DNA of 64,000 nucleotides from Georgenia sp. SYP-B2076 (GTDB taxonomy: Bacteria; Actinomycetota; Actinomycetes; Actinomycetales; Actinomycetaceae), in NCBI RefSeq assembly GCF_003991205.1, contig NZ_RXOZ01000033.1, positions 223,576-287,575 of the forward strand. The letters run 5' to 3'. Shown piece by piece: positions 8,156 through 15,522 of this stretch (its first letter is position 1; each line of letters begins with the position of its first letter). A model generated the notes under the pieces. The model was not told the DNA's origin. It did not search any database and worked only from the letters and a program-made list of their open reading frames with translations. A program made the translations under genes and the position numbers.

Positions 8156-8953
8156 TCAGGGAGCGGCCTGGCAGCTCGGGCAGTAGTAGGCGACTCGCGC
8201 CGTGGGTGCCCGGCCCACCTCGCCCCGGGCCACCGGGGTGCCGCAGCGCGGGCACGGCTGCCGTTCCCGGCCGTGCACGTTGGTCGTGCGCCGGGCGTCT
8301 CCCGTCGCCGTCGGCGTGCGGGCCTGCGCGGAGCGCAGCATCAGCCGCCGCGCCGTCGCCACGAGGTCGGCGGCGGTGTCGCCCAGCGTCCCGGCCGGGC
8401 GCCACGGCCAGACGCGGTGCGCCCACAACGACTCGGCCATGTAGATCGTGCCCAGGCCGGCCACCACGGTCTGGTCCAGCAGCACCTCACCGATGCCGCG
8501 GGCGCCCTCCGCGAGGACGCGCTCGGCCGCAGCGGCCATGTCGACGTCGGGGGCCAGCACGTCCGGGCCGAGGTGGGCGAGCAGCCGGTTCTCGTCCCTG
8601 GTGCGGAGCAGGTCCATCATCCCCAGGTCGATCCCGAGGCACGCCCACCGGTGGCTCGCGAGCACGGCGCGGACCTGCGGGGAGCGGTCGGCGCGGCTCG
8701 CGCCGGCGGCCAGGTCGGCGGTCCGCACCAGCCTCCACCGCCCCTCCATGCGCAGGTGGGTGTGGAGGGTCCGGCCGTCCCCGAGCCTGGTGAGCAGGTG
8801 CTTGCCGTAGGTGCCGTGCCCGACGACGGCGACCCCCGCGAGGTCCTCGCCGCCGAGGTTGGGCCAGCGCAGCTCGCCGCGCACGAGCACCTCCCCGGCC
8901 AGGGCGGCATCGAGGCGCCGCGCGACCCGCAGGACGATGTCGCCCTCAGGCAC
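8156..8953 (-). CDS. Fpg/Nei-family DNA glycosylase (endonuclease VIII-like, Nei2 type)
   Basis: A 265-residue base-excision repair enzyme that removes oxidised bases and nicks the abasic site. The mature N-terminus P-E-G-D supplies the catalytic proline and glutamate directly after the start. YGKHLL carries the beta-turn lysine. The H2TH region includes GIGEVLLDQTVVAGLGTIYMAE. The C-terminal zinc finger is CPRC...YYCPSC. It resembles actinobacterial Nei2 more than Fpg. The start is GTG at 8953. It lies only 18 bases after the MFS gene on the same strand, so it is probably the last gene of an ArsR-MFS-nei unit. In mycobacteria nei2 neighbours lhr, which is also in this window. Confidence 0.9.
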   Translation of the reverse strand: MPEGDIVLRVARRLDAALAGEVLVRGELRWPNLGGEDLAGVAVVGHGTYGKHLLTRLGDGRTLHTHLRMEGRWRLVRTADLAAGASRADRSPQVRAVLASHRWACLGIDLGMMDLLRTRDENRLLAHLGPDVLAPDVDMAAAAERVLAEGARGIGEVLLDQTVVAGLGTIYMAESLWAHRVWPWRPAGTLGDTAADLVATARRLMLRSAQARTPTATGDARRTTNVHGRERQPCPRCGTPVARGEVGRAPTARVAYYCPSCQAAP

Positions 8954-8971
8954 GGCGCGCCCCGGTGAGGA

Positions 8972-10276
8972 TCATGGGCCCGATGGTGCCTCGCCGCCGA
9001 CCCGCGCGGCAACAGCCAGCGGCGGGGGCGTCCCCGCCGCCTCGGCCCGCCGTTCCTGGCGCCACGCGGGCAGGTAGAGCGGCGCAGCCACGGCCAGCAC
9101 GACCGCCCCGACGATCATGGCCGCCCCGACGCTGAGCCCGTCCGCCAGCCACGTCAGCGCGATGACCCCCAGGGAACCGGCCGGCTGGGACGCCATCGAG
9201 CTCAGGGAGAGCACCGTGGCCCGTTGCGGACCGTGGACCTGGCGGTGCAGCAGGCTCTGGTGCGCGGGGTCGGACGCGCCGTTGACGACGTAGCAGGCCA
9301 GGTAGGCGGTGACCACGCCCACGACGCCGGTGAACAGGCCGATCCCGACGACCGTGACGCCCTGCACGACGCGCATGAGCGCCGCGGTGCGCGCGAGGCC
9401 GAGGCGGCGCCCGACCCAGGGCAGCGCCGCGGCGCCGGCGGCGGAGAGCAGCCACGCGGCCGAGCTCGCCGGGCCGGTGATCGCCGCGGCGGCTTCGCCG
9501 CCGACGATCTCCGCGAGACGGACCGGGGTGAGCGTCTCGAAGGCCACCATGCCGAAGCCCCAGGTCAGCTCCACGGCGACGAGGGCGAGCAGCACACGGT
9601 TGTGCCGGAGCACGGACACGCCGTCGGCGATCGCCCGGGGGGTGCGGGCGGCCGCCCGCCACGCGGCGCGCGCGCCCGTCGTCATCGGCGTCTCCACCAT
9701 CAGCACGGCGATCCCGGCGAGCCCGAGGACTTGCAGGAGGAGCGACGCGGCCACCGGCACGGCGAGCGCGTCGAGGACCGGCACCGGGTCGAGGACGACC
9801 AGTGCGCCGCTGAGGAGCGCCCCGCCGGCGATCGCCAGGCCGACGACGACGCCCTGGGCGCTGAGCGCGCGGTCGATGGGCGCGTGGCCGCCGACTGCCA
9901 TGGCCGCATCGACGTACCAGGCCTCGAGCGGGCCGCTGTCGAGGGCGCGGTAGACGCCCTGCAACGCGAACACTGCGGTCAGGAGCACGGCCGTGTCGGC
10001 GACCAGGTACAGGCCCGTCGAGACGACGCCCACGCCCGCGGCGAGCAGCAGGACGCGGCGGCGACCCACCGAGTCGGCCAGCCCACCGGTCGGCAGCTCC
10101 AGCGCGAGGACCACGAGGCCCTGGACCGACACGGCCAGCCCGACCTCGCCCAGACTGAGGCCACGCTCGAGGGGGAGCAGCACCGTGATGGGGATGATGA
10201 GGCCCACCGGCAGCCAGCGCAGGGCGCTGAGGGCGAGGAACCGGCGGCGCAGCGAGCGGGCACTCAGCCCGCTCAC
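8972..10276 (-). CDS. Major facilitator superfamily transporter
   Basis: A 434-residue polytopic membrane protein with about twelve hydrophobic segments. The N-terminal half carries the MFS loop motif in LPTGGLADSVGRRRVLL, and a similar loop recurs mid-protein in PWVGRRLGLARTAALM. This suits a proton-driven exporter. The GTG start at 10276 overlaps the TGA of the upstream regulator gene by four bases (GTGA), so the two are translationally coupled. An ArsR-type repressor coupled to an efflux pump suggests export of a toxic or drug-like ligand sensed by the regulator. The substrate is unknown. Upstream in-frame codons lie within the regulator gene and code for an Arg-rich shadow, so I reject them. 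Confidence 0.88.
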   Translation of the reverse strand: MSGLSARSLRRRFLALSALRWLPVGLIIPITVLLPLERGLSLGEVGLAVSVQGLVVLALELPTGGLADSVGRRRVLLLAAGVGVVSTGLYLVADTAVLLTAVFALQGVYRALDSGPLEAWYVDAAMAVGGHAPIDRALSAQGVVVGLAIAGGALLSGALVVLDPVPVLDALAVPVAASLLLQVLGLAGIAVLMVETPMTTGARAAWRAAARTPRAIADGVSVLRHNRVLLALVAVELTWGFGMVAFETLTPVRLAEIVGGEAAAAITGPASSAAWLLSAAGAAALPWVGRRLGLARTAALMRVVQGVTVVGIGLFTGVVGVVTAYLACYVVNGASDPAHQSLLHRQVHGPQRATVLSLSSMASQPAGSLGVIALTWLADGLSVGAAMIVGAVVLAVAAPLYLPAWRQERRAEAAGTPPPLAVAARVGGEAPSGP

Positions 10277-10857
10277 GACGCGTCCCCGGCCACCTCGGGG
10301 AACGTGTGGAGGAAGACGAAGACGCGGTGGGTGTCGCGCGCGGGGCCGGCGGCCGCCGAGGCCGGGGTGCGGTAGCGCTCGATGACCTCGTCGATCTCGC
10401 CGACGAGCGAGACCAGGTCGTCCGGGGAGAGGTCCAGCGCGTAGTCCGAGGCCCCGGCCGCGTCGCGCCACGGCGCGGGCCAGCGCGCCTCGTCACGCCG
10501 CCACGCATCGGCGCGGGTCTGGAAGTGGCGCGCGTACTCGCCCTGGAGCCAGCTGTGCGCCGCGCGGCTCTCCGGGTCGTCGTCGAAGTCGCTCGCGAAC
10601 CACGAGTGGCTCTCGTGGGCGGCCCGCCACCAGCGCTCCCGACGGGTGCCCTCGCCGGTCTCCTCGACGAGCCCGACCTCCGCGAGCTTGCGCAGGTGGT
10701 AGCTCGTGGCGCCGGTGTTGGTCCCCAGCGTCCGCGCGAGGGCGGTGGCTGTGGCGGGGCCGTCCAGCCGCAGCGCGCTGAGGAGCCGGCTGCGCAGCGG
10801 GTGCGCGAGGACCTTGACGGCTCGCGCGTCGAGCCGTGCCTGGCGGGAGTCTTCCAT
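10273..10857 (-). CDS. ArsR/HTH_20-type winged-helix transcriptional regulator
   Basis: A 194-residue regulator. The N-terminal winged helix (~residues 8-85) includes KVLAHPLRSRLLSAL, the helix-turn-helix LARTLGTNTGATSYHLRKLAEVGLVEE and a basic wing. The ~100-residue C-terminal part is of unknown function. It lacks the metal-binding cysteine motif ELCVCD of arsenic sensors, so it probably senses an organic ligand. Two adjacent 13-base operator-like repeats lie just upstream (10864-10889), which indicates autoregulation together with the coupled MFS gene. I chose ATG at 10857; an in-frame GTG at 10866 lies inside the first repeat and is a possible alternative. Confidence 0.88.
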   Translation of the reverse strand: MEDSRQARLDARAVKVLAHPLRSRLLSALRLDGPATATALARTLGTNTGATSYHLRKLAEVGLVEETGEGTRRERWWRAAHESHSWFASDFDDDPESRAAHSWLQGEYARHFQTRADAWRRDEARWPAPWRDAAGASDYALDLSPDDLVSLVGEIDEVIERYRTPASAAAGPARDTHRVFVFLHTFPEVAGDAS

Positions 10858-10863
10858 GGAGTG

Positions 10864-10889
10864 CACAGTAGTTATGCACAATAGTTGTG
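10864..10889. promoter_or_regulatory. Tandem 13-bp operator of the ArsR-type regulator
   Basis: CACAGTAGTTATG (10864-10876) is followed without gap by CACAATAGTTGTG (10877-10889). The second copy is a perfect CACAA-TAG-TTGTG palindrome and the first is a degenerate one. The site begins 7 bases before the regulator's start codon, where it would block transcription. It is strikingly AT-rich for this genome. Confidence 0.7.
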
Positions 10890-10906
10890 TAAAGGGGTGC
10901 GGGGGT

Positions 10907-11923
10907 TCAGAGCCAGCGGTGCTTCTTGAAGATGACGTAGAGCACGATGCCCATGACGAGCATGGCGAGCAGGGCCAGGGGGTAGCCGAGGCGCCAGGCG
11001 AGCTCGGGCATGTTGCGGAAGTTCATCCCGTAGATCGTGCCGACCAGGGTGGGCGCGAAGAGGATCGCCGCCCACGAGGAGATCCGCTTGACCTGCTCGC
11101 TCTGCGCGTAGCTCGCCTCGGTGAGGCTGCGCATCTCGTCGTTCTGCCGCTGGGTCTCGAGGGTGGCGCTCACGGTCAGCGCGTTCTGGAGGAGTACGCG
11201 GAAGGAGTCGGCACGCTCGACGACGCGGAGGATGTGGTCGCGCACGTCCCGCAGGCTGTGCTGGAGCTCGATGTCCGCGTCGGTCGTGCTGAGTCCGCGC
11301 GCGAGGCGCTCGACCATCTCGATGAGCGGCTGGGTGGCGCGCTGGAACTCGATGACCTCGCGGGAGAGCTCGTAGATGCGGCGGGATACGGAGGGGTCCC
11401 TGCTGAAGAGCTGGTCCTCGATCTGGTCGATGTCCTCCTCCAGGCCCGCCACGACCGGCGCGTACTCGTCGACCACCTGGTCGAGAATGGCGTACAGGAC
11501 CGCAGTGGGGCCCAGCCGCAAGATCTCGGGCGCCCCCTCCAGCCGTCTCCGGACACGGGCGAGGTCGGGCGACTCCGCATGACGGACGGTGACGACGAAG
11601 CCTCGCCCGACGAACACGTGGAGCTCGCCGAACTCGACCTTCTCCGTGCTGTCGATGTAGCGGGCCGGCCGCAGGACCGTGAAGAGCGTCTGCCCGTAGC
11701 GTTCCAGCTTCGGGCGCTGGTGCGCCTTGGTCGTGTCCTCCACGGCCAGCTCGTGCAGGCCGAACTCGCGGGCGACCGCCTGCACCTCGCCGCTGTCGGG
11801 CCGGTACAGCCCGATCCACGCCATGGCGTGCTGCGCGTTCAGCAACGCGAACGTCTCGTCGAGCGTGCTGGGGCGTGCCGTCCGTACGCCGTCGACGTAG
11901 ATCGCGTTGTCCACCAGCGTCAC
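10907..11923 (-). CDS. corA: CorA-family magnesium/cobalt transporter
   Basis: A 338-residue divalent-cation channel. A large cytoplasmic alpha/beta domain and long helices (to ~residue 275) precede two C-terminal membrane helices. The selectivity motif is in TIYGMNFRNMPEL. The second helix ends with a basic tail FKKHRWL, as usual for CorA. I chose GTG at 11923, preceded by AGGAG at about 13 bases; further upstream the frame is an Arg-rich shadow. It stands alone next to the divergent ArsR/MFS unit. Mg2+ is the likeliest substrate, but Co2+/Ni2+ are possible in this family. Confidence 0.93.
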   Translation of the reverse strand: MTLVDNAIYVDGVRTARPSTLDETFALLNAQHAMAWIGLYRPDSGEVQAVAREFGLHELAVEDTTKAHQRPKLERYGQTLFTVLRPARYIDSTEKVEFGELHVFVGRGFVVTVRHAESPDLARVRRRLEGAPEILRLGPTAVLYAILDQVVDEYAPVVAGLEEDIDQIEDQLFSRDPSVSRRIYELSREVIEFQRATQPLIEMVERLARGLSTTDADIELQHSLRDVRDHILRVVERADSFRVLLQNALTVSATLETQRQNDEMRSLTEASYAQSEQVKRISSWAAILFAPTLVGTIYGMNFRNMPELAWRLGYPLALLAMLVMGIVLYVIFKKHRWL

Positions 11924-11999
11924 GACGCCCTGCCTCTCCTCGGTGCCGCGCCCTGCCGGTGGTGCGGGCGCGCCAATCCAGCATGGCACGGCCGCGTCG

Positions 12000-12065
12000 G
12001 CGCGGCGACGGCGCGGCGGGCCCCGGGACACGAGCGCGGCGACGGCGCGGCGGGTCCCGGGACAC
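12000..12065. repeat. Two tandem 32-bp near-identical repeats upstream of corA
   Basis: Bases 12000-12031 and 12034-12065 are identical except for one C/T difference, separated by GA. Each unit runs from GCGCGGCGACG to CCCGGGACAC. They lie in the 192-base gap between corA and the divergent small gene at 12116. Each contains a CCCGGG core. They may be a recent duplication or paired regulatory sites; the sequence gives no clear choice. Confidence 0.85.
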
Positions 12066-12115
12066 CGGCGCGGCGCCGGCGTGACGCGCCCGGCGCGCGT
12101 CGGCACACTGGCTGG

Positions 12116-12475
12116 ATGCGCGAAGCATTCGCCCACGAGGCCGTCCTGGCGATGGCCGCTGACGGCGATACCGGGGCGCCCGGGGCGGCGATCACCGTGG
12201 AGCTGTGCGGGCACTGGGACCACGAACCGCCGTGCCCGCTCGCGCCGCATCACACAGGCGCGAGGCGGGTCGGCGAGGACCTCCACCTGACGATCCTGTT
12301 CGTCGCCGCCCCCGACCAGGAGGGCGAGGTGCGCCGCCGGATCGACCGCGCGCTGGCCGCCGGCCGGCTTCGGGGGCCGGACGGCGTGACCACACGCTGG
12401 CAGCTGCTCACGAGCCGGAGGGTCGTCGTCCCAGACGACCAGCGGCGCCTCGCCCAGCGGCTCCTGGGTGGCTGA
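12116..12475 (+). CDS. Conserved small Cys/His-rich protein of unknown function
   Basis: A 119-residue soluble protein. I recognise the pattern from hypothetical proteins of related actinobacteria but not a function. The central segment CGHWDHEPPCPLAPHH (residues ~30-45) has two cysteines and four histidines in 16 residues and could bind a metal. It is followed by a beta-alpha stretch (DLHLTILFVAAP...EVRRRIDRALAAG). The start ATG at 12116 was chosen because the protein-like composition begins there. It is isolated between corA and the convergent YciI-like gene, whose stop lies 29 bases away. Confidence 0.72.
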   Translation: MREAFAHEAVLAMAADGDTGAPGAAITVELCGHWDHEPPCPLAPHHTGARRVGEDLHLTILFVAAPDQEGEVRRRIDRALAAGRLRGPDGVTTRWQLLTSRRVVVPDDQRRLAQRLLGG

Positions 12476-12504
12476 GGGGAGCCGGAGCGGCCCCGCCGGG
12501 CGGC

Positions 12505-12930
12505 TCAGGCGCCCGTGAGCCTGTCGCGCAGCGCCTGCTCGTCTGCCTTCTGCGCGGGGGTCATGTCCGGGAAGTCGGACAGCTCGGCGATCTGACGCAC
12601 CTCGATGACCGCCTCCGAGCCGAACTCCTCGCCGGCCCCGAGAGGCGCGCGGCGCGCCCACTCCACGGCCTCCTCCTTCGAGCCCACCTCGATCATCCAG
12701 AAGCCCGCGAGGAGCTCCTTGGACTCCGTGAAGGGCCCGTCGGTGACGCTGGTCCCGCCCTTGGAGTGGGTCACCCGGGTGCCGGTAGCGCTGGACAGCA
12801 ACCCCTCGGCGGCGAGCAGGGCACCGGCCTGTGCCAGCTGGTCGTTGTACCTGCCCATCGCCTCGAAGACCTCCGGGCCGGGCGTCTCGCCGGGGTCGGA
12901 GTCACCCTTGAGCAGCAACATGAATCGCAT
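12505..12930 (-). CDS. YciI-related (DGPF-domain) protein
   Basis: A 141-residue small alpha/beta protein of the YCII/DGPF family. It shows the defining TDGPFTESKELLAGFWMIEV block and the typical opening MRFMLLLKGD. A C-terminal extension of about 25 residues (DMTPAQKADEQALRDRL) is charged. Family members are often encoded with ECF sigma factors, or with AHSA1-domain proteins as here; function is uncertain. The ATG at 12930 has a good AGGAGG ribosome-binding site. It lies downstream of and parallel to the AHSA1-like gene, separated by 166 bases that hold a direct repeat ACACGGAACGG (13033-13043, 13051-13061). Confidence 0.87.
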   Translation of the reverse strand: MRFMLLLKGDSDPGETPGPEVFEAMGRYNDQLAQAGALLAAEGLLSSATGTRVTHSKGGTSVTDGPFTESKELLAGFWMIEVGSKEEAVEWARRAPLGAGEEFGSEAVIEVRQIAELSDFPDMTPAQKADEQALRDRLTGA

Positions 12931-13096
12931 GGTCGTCCTCCTTGGTCGGGCCGGGGTGGTGCCGGCGTGGGCCGGTCGAGGTCTCGGCCGGCTCCCCGTC
13001 ATGCTCACGTCGAACCGCGCCGGCTGCTTTCGACACGGAACGGCCTCCTCACACGGAACGGGCCCGACGACGAACCGTGCGCCCGTCGCGCGCCCC

Positions 13097-13546
13097 TCAG
13101 CTGTCCCGGCCGATGAGGGCGTCCAGCCTCTCGAAGCTGTCTGTCCACCCTCCCCGGTGCAGGGCGAGTCGTTCCTCGGTCGCGAACACGCCGTGCGAGA
13201 GGGACACCGCCGTGGCGTCGCCGGCGGCGGCCAGCGACAGCGTGACCACCGTCTCGCGGTCGTCGGGGGCGGGTTCATCCCACCTGAACGTGTAGACGAG
13301 GCGGGCCGGCGGGTCGATCTCGAGGAACTCGCCCGAGACGTGGAACACGTCGCCGCCGGGCGTCAGCATGGAGAAGCGGTACCGGCCGCCGGCCCTCAGG
13401 TCGAGCTCGGTCTCGGGCATGGTGAATCCGTGCGGGCCCCACCACCTGGCGAGCTCGGCGGGCTCGGTCAGCATGCGGAAGACGCGCTCGCGCGGCGCAT
13501 CGAGGGTGCACGTCAGCTCGAGGAGTCCGTCCGGCCGCCCGTCCAT
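13097..13546 (-). CDS. SRPBCC/AHSA1-domain protein
   Basis: A 149-residue START-like protein of the Aha1 C-terminal family. It has a hydrophobic-cavity fold that often binds small lipophilic ligands. Landmarks are the opening TLDAPRERVFRMLTEPAELARWWGP, then GRYRFSMLTPGGDVFHVSGEFLEIDPPARLVYTF and the C-terminal helix with GGWTDSFERL. Start ATG at 13546. It reads toward the YciI-like gene and may be in the same unit. No partner regulator is adjacent. Function beyond the fold cannot be assigned. Confidence 0.88.
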   Translation of the reverse strand: MDGRPDGLLELTCTLDAPRERVFRMLTEPAELARWWGPHGFTMPETELDLRAGGRYRFSMLTPGGDVFHVSGEFLEIDPPARLVYTFRWDEPAPDDRETVVTLSLAAAGDATAVSLSHGVFATEERLALHRGGWTDSFERLDALIGRDS

Positions 13547-13664
13547 GACCCGACCCTGCCATCCGCCGGTGCCGAACAGAAGAGCCCGGCGGCGCCACGC
13601 CGTCGCCCCGCCCGCGACGGGCCGGGTACCTCGGGACAGGGTGCGGATGGGGGAGGATCGAGAC

Positions 13665-14273
13665 GTGACCACGTCCCTGCGGGATGCCGTCGACGTCGCC
13701 TCGTGGCGGCGCGAGGTGCATGCCCTCTACGCCGAAGTCCGCGCCGAACCGTCGCCGAGCGCGGCCCACGCGCTCTGGGTGGCCGGCCGCAGCGACCTGT
13801 TCCGCTCCCACCCGGCCTCGCCGCGCGTCGGCGGCCAGTCCCTCAGGCACGCGGACTACGACCAGGCCTTCCGGTTCGAGCTCCCCGTCGTCGAGGCCGA
13901 GCCGGAGGCCTGGGCGGTCGCGACCGGGACCGACGGCGTCGCCCGGTTCCAGCGTGTCGGACGGTTCGAGCTCCCGGGGCTCGGGTCGCTCGACGTGTGG
14001 TGGCTGTGCTCGTACGGCGGCGGGCTCTTCGTCCCCTTCCGCGACGGCACGGCCGGCACCTCGACCTACGGCGCGGGGCGCTACCTCCTCGACACCGCCA
14101 AGGGGGCCGACCTCGGCAGGACGTCGCAGGAGACCTGGGTCGTCGACCTCAACTTCGCCTACAACCCCTCGTGCACCTACGACCCCCGCTGGGCCTGCCC
14201 GCTCGCCCCGGCGGGCAACCGGATCGAGGCGCCCGTGCCGGTCGGCGAGCTCGTCCCCGAGGGCGGGCACTGA
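13665..14273 (+). CDS. DUF1684 protein
   Basis: A 202-residue protein with the highly conserved DUF1684 core. This comprises YGGGLFVPFRDGTAGTSTYG, then GRYLLDTAKGADLG and finally LNFAYNPSC.YDPRWACPLAP.GN. The conserved Cys, Tyr and Asn residues there suggest an active or ligand site, but the family has no established biochemical role that I know. The GTG at 13665 is 8 bases after GGGAGG; an upstream ATG at 13647 overlaps that site and is rejected. It is divergent from the AHSA1-like gene and convergent with DUF5997 (12-base gap). Confidence 0.88.
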   Translation: MTTSLRDAVDVASWRREVHALYAEVRAEPSPSAAHALWVAGRSDLFRSHPASPRVGGQSLRHADYDQAFRFELPVVEAEPEAWAVATGTDGVARFQRVGRFELPGLGSLDVWWLCSYGGGLFVPFRDGTAGTSTYGAGRYLLDTAKGADLGRTSQETWVVDLNFAYNPSCTYDPRWACPLAPAGNRIEAPVPVGELVPEGGH

Positions 14274-14284
14274 ACGCGGGCGAC

Positions 14285-14677
14285 TCAGCCCAGCTCGGAC
14301 CGCGCCTGCTCGGCCGCGCGCGCCTTCAGCCGCGCCTCCTCGGCCCGGACCTTCGCCTGGGTCGCGCGTTCCGCCTCCAGCCAGGCCGGCATCTCGGCGA
14401 GCAGCGCCTTGATCTCGTCGGTCGTCAGGGGCTCGGTGACGCCACCGCGCGTGAGGCCGGACACGGACACCCCCAGGCGCCACGCCACCTCGTGGCGCGG
14501 GTGGGGGCCGTTGTGCCGCAGCTGGGTCAGCCACTCGGGCGGGTTCGCCTGGAGGTCGTTCAGCTCGTCCCGGCTGACCACCCCGTCCTGGAACTCCGCC
14601 GGCGTCGCGGACAACAGCACGCCCAGCTTCTTGGCGGCGGTCTGGGGCTTCATGGTCTGGGGCTTGGGCGTGCTCAT
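14285..14677 (-). CDS. DUF5997 protein
   Basis: A 130-residue protein with KLGVLLSATPAEFQDGVVSRDELNDL, then NPPEWLTQLRHNGPHPRHEVAWRLGVSVSGLTRGG. This is the actinobacterial DUF5997 family. The C-terminal third is a charged helix (ERATQAKVRAEEARLKARAAEQ). The ATG at 14677 has TACGCT 7 bases upstream and no Shine-Dalgarno site. It is divergent from the HTH-less LysR-like gene at 14770; these two families are recurrently paired in actinobacteria, so a functional link is plausible. No function is known to me. Confidence 0.85.
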   Translation of the reverse strand: MSTPKPQTMKPQTAAKKLGVLLSATPAEFQDGVVSRDELNDLQANPPEWLTQLRHNGPHPRHEVAWRLGVSVSGLTRGGVTEPLTTDEIKALLAEMPAWLEAERATQAKVRAEEARLKARAAEQARSELG

Positions 14678-14690
14678 GCCCGAAAGCGTA
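14678..14690 (-). promoter_or_regulatory. -10 element TACGCT of a leaderless DUF5997 promoter
   Basis: On the minus strand TACGCT (14690-14685) is followed by 7 bases and the ATG of the DUF5997 gene. No ribosome-binding site is present. Confidence 0.45.
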
Positions 14691-14769
14691 GGCGGTGGCG
14701 GGCGGGAGGCCGAACCGCGCTGCACTATCCTCGGGGTGCAGCAAGCACGCCGACGACCGGAGGACCGAG

Positions 14770-15480
14770 ATGACGGAGCCGTTCCGCGTCCGCTTCGCCC
14801 CCGGGGTGACGCCGGACAAGTGGCTGAAGATCTGGGCGAGCCGGATGCCCGCGAGCCCCCTCGAGGCCGCGCAGGTGGAGGAGGCCGGGCAGACCGCCGT
14901 GCTGCGCGCCGGCGAGGCGGACATGTGCTTCGTCCGGCTCCCGGTCGACCGTGAGGGCCTGCACGTGATCCCCCTCTACGGCGAGGTCCCCGTCGTCGTG
15001 GTGGCCAAGGACCACCCCGTCGCCGCGTTCGACGAGGTCGCCGTCGCGGACCTGGCCGACGAGCACCTGCTCCAGGACCCCGACGACGTGCCGGAGTGGC
15101 GCGCCGTCGCCCGGGAGCTGCGGGACGGCACCCGCGTGGACGTGCCCACCATGACGGTGAAGCAGGCGGTCGAGGTGGCGGCCGCCGGGGCGGGCATCGT
15201 CATCGTGCCGATGTCCCTGGCGCGGCTGCACCACCGCAAGGACGTCGTGCACCGCCCCGTCACCGGCGTCGCCGAGCGCCAGGTCGCGCTGGCCTGGCGG
15301 GCCGACGACGAGGACCCGCGCGTCGAGACGTTCATCGGCATCGTGCGCGGCCGGACAGAGCAGAGCTCCCGGGGCGGGGCCGCGGCGCCCGCCCCGAAGA
15401 AGGCCGCCGGCGGGAGGCGGGCCACCCCCACGGTGGCCCCGCGCCCGCGGCGGGGCACGCCCCGCCGGCGCTCGCGGTAG
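14770..15480 (+). CDS. LysR-type substrate-binding domain protein lacking a DNA-binding domain
   Basis: A 236-residue protein aligning with the effector-binding half of LysR-type regulators. It opens FRVRFAPGVTPDKWLKIW, continues HVIPLYGEVPVVVVAKDHPVA and has the late motif VEVAAAGAGIVIVPMSLARLHH. No helix-turn-helix precedes it; the ATG at 14770 follows a GGAGG site directly. The last ~40 residues are Ala/Pro/Arg-rich and strongly basic, so the protein might still bind nucleic acid or a partner. It is divergently paired with DUF5997, with about 90 bases between. Role unknown; possibly a ligand sensor for its partner. Confidence 0.83.
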   Translation: MTEPFRVRFAPGVTPDKWLKIWASRMPASPLEAAQVEEAGQTAVLRAGEADMCFVRLPVDREGLHVIPLYGEVPVVVVAKDHPVAAFDEVAVADLADEHLLQDPDDVPEWRAVARELRDGTRVDVPTMTVKQAVEVAAAGAGIVIVPMSLARLHHRKDVVHRPVTGVAERQVALAWRADDEDPRVETFIGIVRGRTEQSSRGGAAAPAPKKAAGGRRATPTVAPRPRRGTPRRRSR

Positions 15481-15522
15481 CCGCGGAGCCGGTGCTCTGC
15501 CGGCTCCCCGGCGCGGGCGAGG

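Noticed and set aside
10907..12661. A 584-residue extended CorA.
   Set aside because: The extra N-terminal ~245 residues are an Arg/Pro/Ala-rich shadow across a small plus-strand gene and the 32-base repeats. The GTG at 11923 with AGGAG gives a normal CorA.
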